Positions 18,545 through 29,162 of a DNA stretch of 64,000 nucleotides are shown here, piece after piece. The stretch is from Arachis hypogaea (taxonomy: Eukaryota; Streptophyta; Magnoliopsida; Fabales; Fabaceae), in contig NC_092052.1 in NCBI RefSeq assembly GCF_003086295.3, forward strand, positions 73,076,910-73,140,909, given 5' to 3'. Every line of letters starts with the position of its first letter. The stretch's first letter is position 1. A program made the position numbers and the translations under genes. The notes beneath the pieces were generated by a model that was given only the letters and a program-made list of their open reading frames with translations, was not told the origin of the DNA and did no database searches.

Positions 18545-21500
18545 GGAAAGAAATGTCTTGTATTGTGCAAGGTGAGACGGAACCACTATATGAGTATTGG
18601 GAACGGTTTCGCAAACTACTAGATGCGTGCCCTAATCACATGCTCGACACTCAAGTATTGCTTGGATACATATGTCAAGGGATGCGAGAGCAAGATAGAA
18701 CCCTCTTGGACACTTCTAGCAATGGTTCTTTGTCCAAATATAAAACCGCGGAGGAGGCATGGCAACTTATTATTGACTTAGCCGAATCCAATCAACATAT
18801 AAGGCGAAGAGTCAACCGTCCAAGGACCGTGAACGAGGTATCAACTAGTAGTGAAGCCACCGCTCTAACTCAATCCTTGAATGAGATGACATCCGTCTTG
18901 AGGCAACTCCAATTGAATCAACAACAACCACAACAACCTCAATCATATCAACAACACCCTCCACCATCTCAACAACACAACCAACAACAATTGGTCCCTC
19001 AAAGAGTATGTGGCATTTGCTCTTGCTACTCTCACTACACGGATGAGTGCCCAAACCTTCAAGAAGACAACACTTTGGCGGCCACCCATAATTTCTATGA
19101 CCGCCCCAATCAAGGGTACTACCAAGGAGGTAATCCTAACCAAGGGCACCCTTATCAAGGAGGAGGCTACAACCAAGGAAGTGGACACAATAATCAAAAT
19201 TGGAAAGACAATCATCAACAAGGGAATAGGGATAACAACAACAATGGAGGAGGTCAAAGATGGAACAACAACTCGCAAAATTTCTCACAAAACCGACCAT
19301 ACAACTTACAAAATCAACCATACAATCAACAAAACCCACAAAGAAACTACCAAACATATCAACCACCACATCAAAGACCACCACCCAATCAATCACAAGC
19401 TCCTCAACTCACATATGCAACCACCCCCTCCAACCAAGACGAAACACTCCGGACCATCATCCAAGGCCAAAAGGAATTACAAAACACACTTGCTTCCGGC
19501 CTCACCGGCCTCACCTCTACATTACAAGCTCTTCTTGCACGTATGGACACACCATCGACCCCCACTCCTCAACCCCCAATCCAAAGTGCCATTCCCTCTC
19601 AACCTCAACCAAATCCAAAAGGGGGCATCAATGCCATCACCCTTAGATCCGGTACACAACTAAAAGAGAAGGAAGCAAAGGACCCAAGTCCTATCACAAC
19701 CGCCCAAGGGGAAGAGAGAATAGATATAGAAGAGGTAGTGGAAGAGGAGACACCACAAGCCACAGTTGAAGATGAAGCCCAACCAACAAGGGAGACAACC
19801 AAGGCCAAAAGAACCTTGGAAGAAGAAATTGCTCAACCACTTCCATTTCCAACACTTGCAAAGAAAGCAAAAAAGCGCATAGAACTCGACCCCAAAATAG
19901 TAGAAATGTTCAAGAAAGTTGAGGTAACCATCCCCCTCTTCGATGCCATCCATCAAGTTCCTAGATATGCTAAATTCCTCAAAGATTTATGCATAAACAA
20001 GGATAGAATTCTTGAATTGGAAACCATCCCATTGGGGAGTTCTATTTCCGCTTTGATGGGAACATTACCGGAAAAGTGTGATGACCCGGGCCCTTGTATG
20101 GTCACTTGCACCGTCAATGGAGTTCAATTTAGAGATTGCATGTGTGACCTCGGAGCATGTGTTAGCATCATGCCACTCTCCGTTTATCGGGTATTGAACT
20201 TGCCCCCACTAAAAAGGTCGACGGCAAGATTTGTCCTAGCGGATAAAAGCATAATAACCGTAGCGGGTGTTGCGGAAGATGTATTGGTGAATATAAAGGG
20301 GTTGGTGTTTCCGATTGACTTCTATGTCCTTGAAATGCCGTCAAGCGAAACCGAGAGAGCATCCTCTATCCTACTTGGAAGGCCCTTCTTGAGAACTTCT
20401 AGATTTAAACTTGATGCTTACTCGGGGAACTACTCATTTGAAATTGATGGAAGAATTGTAAGCTTTAGCCTAGAGGAAGCAATGAAGCATCCACCGGAGA
20501 ACCATTCTCTATTTCGGTGTGACCCAATCGATAACATAGTAGCCGAAGTGCATCTTGCAAGATTAGATGAGAAGTACATGGTCAAAGAGGCAAATGAAGA
20601 GTCAAGCGAACTAAATACCACACATCATACAAGCCATCCGGAGACTCAAACTTCAAGGAATGACAAGAAGATGGAATTGAAGCCACTACCACCTCACTTA
20701 AGGTATTCATACCTTGATGAAGCCCAAAGGCTACCCGTGATAATTGCACAAGAGTTAACTCCTCAACAAGAAGAAAAATTGCTGAATGTATTGAGGAAAA
20801 ACAAAAGGGCAATTGGGTGGAGTTTGGCGGATCTAGTGGGAATAAGCCCCCAAGTATGCGAGCACCGCATATTTCTTGAAGAAGGAGCAAGACCGGTCCG
20901 ACAACCTCAAAGGAGACTCAACCCAACTATTCTTGAGGTGGTAAAGAAAGAAGTCACTAAGCTACTTGAGGCGGACATCATCTATCCTATCTCGGATAGT
21001 GAATGGGTAAGCCCGGTCCAAGTAGTGCCAAAGAAGTCCGGAGTGACAACAATCAAAAACGAAAGTGGTGAACTTATAGTAACAAGAGTGCAGAATTCTT
21101 GGAGAGTATGCATAGACTACCGAAGATTGAATGCGGCCACAAGAAAAGACCACTTTCCACTACCATTTATCGATCAAATGCTTGATCGGTTAGCCGGTAA
21201 ATCATACTATTGTTTTCTTGATGGCTATTCCGGATACTTCCAAATTCATATTGCTCTAGAAGACCAAGAAAAAACCACATTTACTTGCCCCTTTGGAACG
21301 TATGCTTACAAGCGTATGCCATTTGGCCTATGCAATGCACCGGCAACGTTTCAAAGATGCATGATGAGCCTATTTGCGGACTTTCTAGAGCAATCGATGG
21401 AAGTTTTCATGGATGATTTTAGCGTGTATGGCGAGTCATTTGAGCATTGCTTAGGTAACCTTGAAAAAGTCTTAGAAAGATGCACCAAAACAAACCTTGT

Positions 21501-22284
21501 CTTAAATTTTGAAAAATGTCATTTCATGGTCAAACAAGGCATTGTTTTGGGACACATAGTATCAAAGGAAGGCATCTCCGTAGATCCGGCAAAGATAAAT
21601 GTCATATCTAGTTTACCTTACCCCTCCTCCGAGAGGGAAGTCCGTTCTTTTCTTGGACATGCAGGATTCTACCGGAGATTCATCAAGGACTTTAGCAAGG
21701 TGGCCTTACCTCTCTCTCGATTACTACAAAAAGACACCGAATTTGAGATGAGCAAAGAATGTATGGAAGCATATGACAAACTCAAGGTAGCATTGACACA
21801 AGCCCCCATTGTACGAGGACCCAATTGGACTCAACCCTTTGAAATCATGTGTGATGCTTCGAATTATGCGATAGGAGCCGCGTTAGCACAACGCGAAGGT
21901 AAGATTCCCTATGTCATAGCTTATGCTTCCAAAACATTAGACGGAGCCCAATCCAACTACACCACTACCGAAAAGGAACTTCTAGCTATTGTTTTTGCTT
22001 TGGACAAGTTCCGAGCCTATCTTCTTGGTTCCAAGGTAGTAGTGTACTCGGATCACGCGGCACTAAAGTACTTGTTGGCAAAAAAGGAATCCAAACCGAG
22101 ATTAATTCGTTGGGTGCTCTTATTACAAGAATTTGATTTGGAAATCAAAGATAGGAGCGGTGCCCAAAACCTAGTGGCGGACCATTTAAGTCGCCTCGAA
22201 CACACAAAAGGCGACACCACTCCTATCAATGATTCCTTTCCTTTAGATGCTTTGCATGCAATCTCGGAAGTGGTTCCTTGGTAA
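18505..22284 (+). CDS. pol: Gag C-terminus, protease, reverse transcriptase and RNase H of element B
   Basis: 1,259 codons. Residues 1-130 complete the capsid domain; ~130-350 are Gln/Asn/Pro-rich with a knuckle-like CGICSCYSHYTDEC. A retropepsin-like protease has CDLGACVSIMPLS (~20,143) and ILLGRPFL. The reverse transcriptase spans ~20,900-21,700, with [18 protein letters not shown] and the catalytic FMDDF at 21,406-21,420. RNase H starts near CDASNYAIGAAL (~21,850) and includes [14 protein letters not shown] and [12 protein letters not shown]. The frame ends at an in-frame TAA (22,282-22,284), and homologous sequence continues directly into integrase in the same frame. The codon lies where element C has Phe in TPWFADIANY. 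Apart from the two breaks, the polyprotein is open. Confidence 0.93.
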   Translation: MDKFLPPEKMDRLRKEMSCIVQGETEPLYEYWERFRKLLDACPNHMLDTQVLLGYICQGMREQDRTLLDTSSNGSLSKYKTAEEAWQLIIDLAESNQHIRRRVNRPRTVNEVSTSSEATALTQSLNEMTSVLRQLQLNQQQPQQPQSYQQHPPPSQQHNQQQLVPQRVCGICSCYSHYTDECPNLQEDNTLAATHNFYDRPNQGYYQGGNPNQGHPYQGGGYNQGSGHNNQNWKDNHQQGNRDNNNNGGGQRWNNNSQNFSQNRPYNLQNQPYNQQNPQRNYQTYQPPHQRPPPNQSQAPQLTYATTPSNQDETLRTIIQGQKELQNTLASGLTGLTSTLQALLARMDTPSTPTPQPPIQSAIPSQPQPNPKGGINAITLRSGTQLKEKEAKDPSPITTAQGEERIDIEEVVEEETPQATVEDEAQPTRETTKAKRTLEEEIAQPLPFPTLAKKAKKRIELDPKIVEMFKKVEVTIPLFDAIHQVPRYAKFLKDLCINKDRILELETIPLGSSISALMGTLPEKCDDPGPCMVTCTVNGVQFRDCMCDLGACVSIMPLSVYRVLNLPPLKRSTARFVLADKSIITVAGVAEDVLVNIKGLVFPIDFYVLEMPSSETERASSILLGRPFLRTSRFKLDAYSGNYSFEIDGRIVSFSLEEAMKHPPENHSLFRCDPIDNIVAEVHLARLDEKYMVKEANEESSELNTTHHTSHPETQTSRNDKKMELKPLPPHLRYSYLDEAQRLPVIIAQELTPQQEEKLLNVLRKNKRAIGWSLADLVGISPQVCEHRIFLEEGARPVRQPQRRLNPTILEVVKKEVTKLLEADIIYPISDSEWVSPVQVVPKKSGVTTIKNESGELIVTRVQNSWRVCIDYRRLNAATRKDHFPLPFIDQMLDRLAGKSYYCFLDGYSGYFQIHIALEDQEKTTFTCPFGTYAYKRMPFGLCNAPATFQRCMMSLFADFLEQSMEVFMDDFSVYGESFEHCLGNLEKVLERCTKTNLVLNFEKCHFMVKQGIVLGHIVSKEGISVDPAKINVISSLPYPSSEREVRSFLGHAGFYRRFIKDFSKVALPLSRLLQKDTEFEMSKECMEAYDKLKVALTQAPIVRGPNWTQPFEIMCDASNYAIGAALAQREGKIPYVIAYASKTLDGAQSNYTTTEKELLAIVFALDKFRAYLLGSKVVVYSDHAALKYLLAKKESKPRLIRWVLLLQEFDLEIKDRSGAQNLVADHLSRLEHTKGDTTPINDSFPLDALHAISEVVPW

Positions 22285-23577
22285 GCCCCAATAGCAAACT
22301 ATTTGGTTTCACGCACTTTCCCTCCCAATCTCAACAAACACCAAAAGGATAAGCTGAAAAGCGAATCCAAATACTATATTTGGGATGATCCCTATTTGTG
22401 GAGGTGTGGAGCGGACCAAATAGTGCGACGGTGCATACCTCAAACCGAATTCCAAGCAATCTTGGACGCTTGCCATGCTTCCGAAGGAGGTGGTCACTAC
22501 GGACCCCAAAGAACGGCAAGAAAAATCCTTGATTGCGGATTTTGGTGGCCAACTCTTCTCAAAGATGCTTCTCTCTATTGCAAATCTTGTCCCCAATGTA
22601 TTAGGTTTGGAGACATTTCCAAGAAGGACGAAATTCCCCAACAAAATATGCTTTTTTGCGAAATCTTTGACGTATGGGGAATCGACTTCATGGGACCATT
22701 TCCAAACTCCAATGGTTTTCTCTACATCTTGTTAGCCGTCGATTATGTGTCAAAATGGGTTGAGGCAATCCCCACCCGAACGGATGACGCTAATGTTGTG
22801 TATTCTTTTGTGAGGAACAACATCATTTGTCGCTTTGGCGCCCCAAGAGCAATCATAAGTGACCAAGGATCCCACTTTTGCAACAAAAGAATAGACGGCC
22901 TCATGAGAAAATATGGCATCATCCACAAAGTCGCCACAGCTTACCACCCTCAGACAAACGGCCAAGCCGAAGTCTCCAACCGGGAAATCAAGCATGTATT
23001 GGAAAGGATTGTAAAGCCGAATAGGAAAGATTGGAGCATCAAACTCCCCGATGCACTATGGGCCTATCGAACGGCTTACAAGACACCCATTGGCATGAGC
23101 CCCTTCCGGCTTGTATATGGTAAAGCATGTCACTTACCGGTGGAGATTGAACACAAAGCTTATTGGGCCGTAAAGAAGTGTAATACGAGCTTGGGTGGGG
23201 CCGGAGTAGAGAGAAAGCTTCAATTGGCGGAATTAGAATGTATGAGATTGGAAGCTTATGACAACTCTCGACTCTATAAGGAAAAGTTGAAAGCCATCCA
23301 TGACAAGAACATTAGGAGAAGAGAATTCCAACCCGGTGACCTAGTCCTTCTCTACAATTCAAGGTTGAGATTACTACCCGGAAAGCTTAGATCAAGGTGG
23401 GATGGGCCCTACCAAGTGGAGAAAGTAGAACCTTATGGAGTCTATCACTTGCGTCACCCATCAAGCCCGGACATCTTCAAGGTAAACGGGCACCGTCTCA
23501 AATTGTATCATGGTGAGCAAAGAAAGAACGCCAAGGAATTTGAAGTGTTCCTCTTGAGGGATGCAACTCTTGAATAA
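22285..23577 (+). CDS. Integrase of element B
   Basis: Continues the pol frame after the premature TAA at 22,282. The N-terminal zinc-binding domain reads [11 protein letters not shown]...CKSCPQC (~22,470-22,600). The catalytic core has D in [10 protein letters not shown] in [10 protein letters not shown] and E in [15 protein letters not shown], the D,D-35-E arrangement. The C-terminus has GPY ([12 protein letters not shown], ~23,395). It ends at TAA 23,575-23,577 with no chromodomain, as expected for Athila/Tat rather than chromovirus integrases. There is no obvious start codon near 22,285, so it would need readthrough of the upstream stop. Confidence 0.92.
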   Translation, partial: APIANYLVSRTFPPNLNKHQKDKLKSESKYYIWDDPYLWRCGADQIVRRCIPQTEFQAILDACHASEGGGHYGPQRTARKILDCGFWWPTLLKDASLYCKSCPQCIRFGDISKKDEIPQQNMLFCEIFDVWGIDFMGPFPNSNGFLYILLAVDYVSKWVEAIPTRTDDANVVYSFVRNNIICRFGAPRAIISDQGSHFCNKRIDGLMRKYGIIHKVATAYHPQTNGQAEVSNREIKHVLERIVKPNRKDWSIKLPDALWAYRTAYKTPIGMSPFRLVYGKACHLPVEIEHKAYWAVKKCNTSLGGAGVERKLQLAELECMRLEAYDNSRLYKEKLKAIHDKNIRRREFQPGDLVLLYNSRLRLLPGKLRSRWDGPYQVEKVEPYGVYHLRHPSSPDIFKVNGHRLKLYHGEQRKNAKEFEVFLLRDATLE

Positions 23578-23628
23578 ACACTATAAGCTGCTGAAAGTCC
23601 AACTTAAGGACATTAAACAAAAGTGCTA

Positions 23629-23646
23629 GGTGGGAGACACCCCACC
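23629..23646 (+). promoter_or_regulatory. Conserved hairpin downstream of pol (element B)
   Basis: GGTGGGAGACACCCCACC forms a 6-bp stem with the loop AGACAC, 51 nt after the pol stop. It is preceded by GACATTAAACAAAAGTGCT, which parallels GACATTAAAGAAGCGCTT in element A. The second stem pair is G-C here, T-A in element A and C-G in element C. Function unknown. Confidence 0.72.
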
Positions 23647-23835
23647 ATGGTAAGATCTTCCTTTGAGACTTGTACATAGACACCTGACTTCATGTTTGTT
23701 AGCTAGATTTTAATGACAACTCCCCTTCATTTGTTGACTTCATTTGTTATAGTGCTTAAGTGGCTGTATGGAAAGGGGGGTTTGAAATGTTGAAAATGGT
23801 GTAACCACTTGCAAATTTAGAAAAACCCACCCCTC

Positions 23836-24317
23836 TGCGCGTGCGCGCACATGGCGCGTCCGCGCACATGAGCAAAATCCGCCAATCGACGCGCAAGCGC
23901 ATGGCGCGCGTCCGCGCCGATTGCCTTGCTGCCCCCCTAGTACATTCTACAGAGAGTTAAGCCTCTCTCAAGCCTACACTAAGCCACCAGCCCAACACCC
24001 TTGCCGCGTGCGCGCACCTGGCGCGCACGCGCCCTTTCACTCTGCACTCCTCTCTGGGCCATTTCACAGAGAGTTGAGCCCCCTCCAGGCCCCTCTCATG
24101 CCTGGGGCACAACCACGAGGACGCGCGCGCGCACTGTGCGCGCGCGCGCCAAAACGCGCTGCAGCCATCTCTGGTACTTCTTCCAGAGAGTTAGGCCACC
24201 CCTATGCCTCTCCTGTGCCCCCAGCCCAAGCGCATGGGCGCGCACGCGACCTGCGCGCGCGCACTCCCCTAGCCCACCTCGCTCCCTGCGTGAGCGCGCA
24301 CCGCGCGCACACGCGCC
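23836..24317 (+). repeat. GC-rich palindrome array of element B
   Basis: Six alternating CG/GC palindromes begin at about 23,836, 23,889, 24,003, 24,120, 24,234 and 24,288. Spacings are near 53, 114, 117, 114 and 54 bp. Most units are preceded by a spacer with CAGAGAGTT(G/A)(A/G)GCC. Open frames through this array (24,001-24,444 and the reverse) are Arg/Ala-rich translations of the repeat, not genes. The 24,326-25,074 stretch that follows is AT-rich leader to ORF3. Confidence 0.85.
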
Positions 24318-25074
24318 GGTGATCGACGCCTTAAAAAATAAAAGGGACACACTCACCCCTTCATTCTCATTCCACTTCTCTTTTTCTTCCACATCCTTCT
24401 CCATCTCACAAGGTATTATACTAAGCTCCCTCTTAGTCCATTAATCTCTTGTAGTTCTTACTCATTTAAGTTGCACCATCTTTTAGGTAGGCTTCCTTCT
24501 TCTTTTCTTTCTCTCCTCCTCCCCTCTCTAGTTACTTCCTTCCTTCTTCTTTGTTCTTCATGAGCACTTAGGTCTCAAACTCACTTACATGAATAGATGA
24601 ATGGTGTTACTTACTTTTCTTGCACTCAATATGCATTACATTCAGTAATAATGGATTGTGGAAAGTTACATTGCTCTCATTTTCACATAATCACATACTA
24701 CTTGAGGGATGCACACCAAGTGTTCGATGAAAGGCACACTTGAATTTTAGCCTTATTGTGATTACCTTGCCTCTCAACCAAGCACTTTTGAGTGCATCCC
24801 CACTTTCCACAAACCATTCATCCCCATTTTCTTAGCTTGCCTTCTACTTATGGCCCCTAAGGGTATGTGCCTCTCATGCCTCTTCCTTGCATGCTTAAAC
24901 TACCCTTGCACCACATGAAAATTATTTGCCTTGCTCTTCACACATTATCCTAGTTACATGTTGCAGCTGTCATGTAACAAAGATACCCATATTCTATGGC
25001 ATAACTTTCATTACATAGAGCTCATGTACCTCCATTTCTTTGGATTTGATATTTTCCTTTCTTGCTTCTACAGG

Positions 25075-26289
25075 ATGGTCATCAAAAGGGACAACGGGAA
25101 AGGCCCCAAGAAGCCGGCCTCCAATAGAGCGCGCCAAGAACTAACGGCCAAGCCCCTCCTGAAGAAGACTAAGGGCCCCGTTGACATTCTAGAGAAGGAC
25201 AACCCTCCTAAGGATTCAAACAAGTTTCCCAACCGTTACTGCGAACTTGTTTACTCCAGAATGATTGAAAAGAATTACCATCCGGAACCCCTCCTAGTCT
25301 TACCGGCTCACCTCAGTCCGTTTGTGATGCCACATATTGACCGGAGGCAATGGAGGTTCCTCTTGAGGCAACCAACGGAGGCCAATCTCTCATGGGTGGT
25401 GGAATTCTACTCCAACTTCCACTCACCTCATCTCACATCAATATTTGTGCGCCGAAAACAAGTGTCGGTCACCGTGGAAACCATCCGTGAAGTCCTTGGA
25501 ATTGCACCGTCACAGGATGCATATGACGCCTACCAAGAGGTCTTAGCTACATGCGTTGACCGCGCATTCGATTGGAGCGCAATCCTCCGCGTTATTGCTT
25601 TACCCGACGCATATTGGATTCGGGGAACCATAAAGCGAAGACCCAAGGGTTTAGATGTCCGCCACCTCACTCAAGAAGCTACGGCATGGGCCCAAATTCT
25701 AGCTCACTACGTGCTCCCGAGCACACATGGGTCATCCATCACCGCCGAGCTTGCCTTATTGATATGGTGCATCTTGACCGAGAAACCGGTCGACGTTCCG
25801 CGTGCCATCCGCCAATCCATGGGGCGCATTCATGCCAAGGGAAATCTACCATTCCCCGCTTTAGTGACGGCATTAGTTGCGAAAGCCGGCGTCAACCGGG
25901 AGACTAAAGATAGGCGAACCTCAATACCGGTCGATGGTGATATCATTCCGACCAAGAGATGCCTCAAGCCTCCGGAAGTCACCATGGACATTGCACTGCC
26001 CACACCTACTGGCCACGCCACCACTTCATCTACATCACAAAAATCGGCCGCCCAACGCCTTGAAGACCTTCACAACAAATTAGACCGCTATGAGAGGCGT
26101 AACCAACGCCGCTATGCTCATGTGAAGAGGCTTCTAAGCGTAATCACCCCACCTATGGAAGAACCCGATATCTCCACCTCCACCGCAACTTCAAGCGGAG
26201 ATAGCAATGGCATTGGAGATGTGGCACGCTCGGAGCTCGATCAACCAGCGCGCCTAACCTCTAGCACGGAGGACCGTGCTAAGTTTTAA
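25075..26289 (+). CDS. ORF3 of element B, same family as ORF3 of A and C
   Basis: 404 codons from ATG 25,075 (MVIKRDNGKGPKKPASNRAR); the frame is open further upstream, but the basic N-terminus matches the other ORF3s. The globular domain shares W-(L/V)---P---N-(S/G)-V-EFYSNF, LPDAYW..., L--YVLPSTHGSSIT and LPFPALVTALVAKAG with the element A protein. Near residues ~340-370 a charged stretch (RLEDLHNKLDRYERRNQRR) could be a short coiled coil. No signal peptide or membrane segment. The ATG is preceded by TTTCCTTTCTTGCTTCTACAGG, which looks like a splice acceptor. The stop codon overlaps a copy of the polypurine tract. Confidence 0.8.
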   Translation: MVIKRDNGKGPKKPASNRARQELTAKPLLKKTKGPVDILEKDNPPKDSNKFPNRYCELVYSRMIEKNYHPEPLLVLPAHLSPFVMPHIDRRQWRFLLRQPTEANLSWVVEFYSNFHSPHLTSIFVRRKQVSVTVETIREVLGIAPSQDAYDAYQEVLATCVDRAFDWSAILRVIALPDAYWIRGTIKRRPKGLDVRHLTQEATAWAQILAHYVLPSTHGSSITAELALLIWCILTEKPVDVPRAIRQSMGRIHAKGNLPFPALVTALVAKAGVNRETKDRRTSIPVDGDIIPTKRCLKPPEVTMDIALPTPTGHATTSSTSQKSAAQRLEDLHNKLDRYERRNQRRYAHVKRLLSVITPPMEEPDISTSTATSSGDSNGIGDVARSELDQPARLTSSTEDRAKF

Positions 26290-26301
26290 GTGTGGGGAGG
26301 T
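26288..26301 (+). other. Internal copy of the polypurine tract (element B)
   Basis: AAGTGTGGGGAGGT, identical to the 14 nt immediately before the 3' LTR (27,601-27,614). It overlaps the ORF3 stop codon region. It could act as a second plus-strand priming site, as central polypurine tracts do in some retroelements; this is inference. Confidence 0.65.
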
Positions 26302-27600
26302 CGGCCGACCGATCTCCGTAGGTAACATCTAAATAAATCTGAATAAATTAGGATAGGTTACATGATTAGGTTTTAGTTAGCACCATTCGCATGATAAGTC
26401 CACTTGGTTGGAACAATGAAATTCTCTCTTAGGAAAACCAACATTTTGGGGCAACCATGGCATTGCAAATTTTATATGATTGAGGCCATCATTTCATTAG
26501 CTCACTCACCCAAACGGCCGTACCTTCTATCTTCCGTTGTTAGCCAAACTTGAGCCTACGATTAACCCACTTTGTTCTTAATTTAGCACATTACAAGCCT
26601 TAAAGCGGAAAACAATAAAAGCCCTTATTTGGATCTTTGATTAGCTTAGGCTAGTGTGTGTGAGTATCATTCAAGTGTGGGAACCTTGGGTCATTGGGTG
26701 AATAGAAGGGTATTTTGTATTATTATTGGAATATTGGGAATTGGGTACATACTCATGAATTGATCAAATGTAAAACCTTATGCATTGTCGCTCTTGTATA
26801 AAAAAAAAATTGAGAAAAACAAAAGAACAAAAGAAAAAGAAGAACAATCTGGAAAAAAAAAAAAGAAAAATAGAAAAAGAAAGAAAAAAACAAAGAGAAA
26901 AAAAATATATATATATAATAAATAAGGGACAAAATGCCCCAAAGCGAAGCTCAAGAGGAATCAATGCACAAGTATTGTGAAACGAAAAGAAAATGCATGA
27001 GTATGTGGAAAAGTGAGGAATGGGTAGTTAGGCTAGTACTTAATTGTATAGGTCATTACATGGGTTAGGTGGGAAAGTTTAAGTTAATCAAAGATTCAAA
27101 TCCTAAGTCCACTAGCCATATATGACCCTACCTTGACCCTAACCCCATTACAACCTAAGGAAAAGACCTCATGATAATTGTATGCGTGCATTGAATAATT
27201 GTTGATTGTTAGATGAAAAACAATTCTTGGAAAGCATGATTAGGGGAGAATTGAGAGAATAAACCCCAAACACCAAGTGATTAGAGTGCAAACACTTCCG
27301 ATGAGGGTTCGATGCTCAATCCTTTGATTCCCGGCTCTCGCGAGCATTCCTCATGCAAGGTTGCACATATTGCATTTGATGCTTAGAAAGTGGCAAGTCC
27401 TATGCTTTGACCACCATCATGTCCCATGTGCTTGCATATGTCCTAAGAAGGCTAATTTGTTCCCAACCAAGTGGATAGTAGCACTAGTCATAGTTGCATG
27501 CATATAAGTAGGTTGCACTTCATGAGTCTTATACTTTTGCGATCCCTCGGTCTTCTGTGTTTCTTTGTATTTCTCTAAGCATGAGGACATGCTAGAATCT
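26302..27600 (+). other. 3' untranslated region of element B
   Basis: No gene. It contains an A/purine-rich low-complexity block at ~26,797-26,925 (AAAGAAAAAGAAGAAC, ending in a short TA run) and several CTAGT/TTAGG-rich stretches. A partial polypurine-like word AAGTGTGGGAACC lies at ~26,672. Open frames here are translations of the purine run. Confidence 0.7.
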
Positions 27601-27614
27601 AAGTGTGGGGAGGT
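27601..27614 (+). other. Polypurine tract of element B
   Basis: AAGTGTGGGGAGGT directly abuts the 3' LTR start at 27,615 and is the expected primer for plus-strand DNA. Confidence 0.88.
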
Positions 27615-29162
27615 TGACAAACCCCAATTTGAGGATTTATCTTGTGATGATTTCAGGGGTTTTATCAATGATTCCACACACTTTCCATATGAAAATACAA
27701 GATTTTGCATTCCTTCCCTAGTTTTGCCTCATGAATGAAAACATGCTTGTTTTGCACTAAAATAGATACATTTCTAATCTTCTCTTGATGCCATTCGATG
27801 CCGTGACTTGTGTGTTAAGTGGTTTCAGGATATAGAATAGGAATGGACCGAAAGAGAGAAGGAAGATGGGTACAAAGGAAGGAAGCATGAGGATTAAGCT
27901 TTGAAGGTTTCCGCATGGGTGCGTGCGCACACCTGGCGCGCCCGCGCGGATAGAGCAACGCGAAGCCAAAGCCCAGAGCCGGCTTGAGAAGCGGCTAAGC
28001 CAGGATCTTCATGGGCGCGTACGCGTACATCACGCGTCCGCGCACATTACAAGACGTCTCAACGGCGCGCGCGCGTGCCTCGCGCGTGCGCGCCGATTTG
28101 CGAATATGATTTTTTTAAGAAGTCACGTGACTTAGGCGTGGAGGCAGTTAAGGATTCCACTCTTAGAGAAGCACCTTGGCGGGAAAAGCTTAAGAAGACC
28201 AAAGGAACAAGGGTTAAGGACACTTTTAGTTCATTTCTTCTAGATCTAGATATTTTTCCTTTTTTTTGGGGGAGAAGAGAGAGTTAGTTACACTTTTTGG
28301 GGAGAAGAAGAGGGAGATTCCAAGCTTCACTAGGGTTCATCCTCTTCTAATTTCTGAATTCTCAATGACTTTTTGGTGAGATCCATTACAATTCTCACTT
28401 TACTTTGTTCATGTCATAGATTTCCTTCTCCAATTTCAAGTAGTAGATACAATTGATCAATTCTCATAGATCTAGAATTCAACTTTGTAATTTTGGATTT
28501 CATCTCTATTTTGGATTTTCATTGCTACTCTTTGAGACTTGTTGTTAGCTCTTTGTGTTGCAATACTTTCAATTTGACTTTTCTTCTCATTTTACTATGA
28601 CTTTCCTTCTTGCTCATTACATGTTTGATAAAATGACAACACTAGCTATGGAGTAGAATTTTCACACTTGGCATAGGGTTTGGTCCTTGGAAGAAGTTGA
28701 ATAGTTGTATCAATAGTTGATTTAGAATTAGGGATTGCTAGTTGGCTTGGAGTGCACTAAAGCTAGATTCCCATAAGGTGAAGCTAGGACTTGTGACTCA
28801 AGTTGATTACTTTCATTTGACCTTCCTTTATGCCTAGGGGATAACTAAATGGAGCAAGGCCTAATTGTTGTCAACATTGAATGGACTATAAGGATAGGAT
28901 TTCAAATGCCAACCCTAAGCCAAGTCTTTTGATAATTGATTGTTTGTTTCTCATTGCTTTGCTAAAACCTTCAAAGAATTCCAACAAAGCTTACTAAATC
29001 AATAAGATGCACACTTTGGCAATTCCAAGGGAGAACGACTCGGGAGACTAGTACTCTCGGATATAGATTGTAGATTTGTTTGATGAAGGATTTTGCGTCG
29101 GTTTAGACTATACTACGATTGATCATTTGATAATTTCTATACCGGCAAAAATCTATTTGTCA
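27615..29162 (+). repeat. 3' LTR of element B
   Basis: 1,548 bp, offset exactly 11,380 from the 5' LTR, with four differences seen by eye. It is followed by the TSD actcc (29,163-29,167), after which the Copia reading frame resumes. Its palindrome cluster is at ~27,917-28,094. Confidence 0.95.

Larger units (their letters stand above)
16235..29162 (+). mobile_element. Element B: complete Athila-type LTR retrotransposon
   Basis: 12,928 bp with LTRs of identical length (1,548 bp) and the TSD actcc at 16,230-16,234 and 29,163-29,167, inserted in the Copia integrase gene. It contains a perfect tRNA-Asp PBS, gag-pol (17,933-23,577) with one frameshift and one nonsense codon, a GC-rich palindrome array, ORF3 (25,075-26,289) and a classical polypurine tract. 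By eye the LTRs differ at only four positions, all transitions (16,540/27,920; 16,549/27,929; a cacAcg/cacGcg and a cactCt/cactTt difference). It is therefore the youngest datable insertion here. Confidence 0.95.

Noticed and set aside
24001..24444. Overlapping Arg/Ala-rich frames on both strands as genes
   Set aside because: They are translations of the CG palindrome array; no domain, and absent from equivalent positions in other elements.
26797..26925. Lys-rich frame in the A-rich block
   Set aside because: Low-complexity purine run in the 3' untranslated region of element B.
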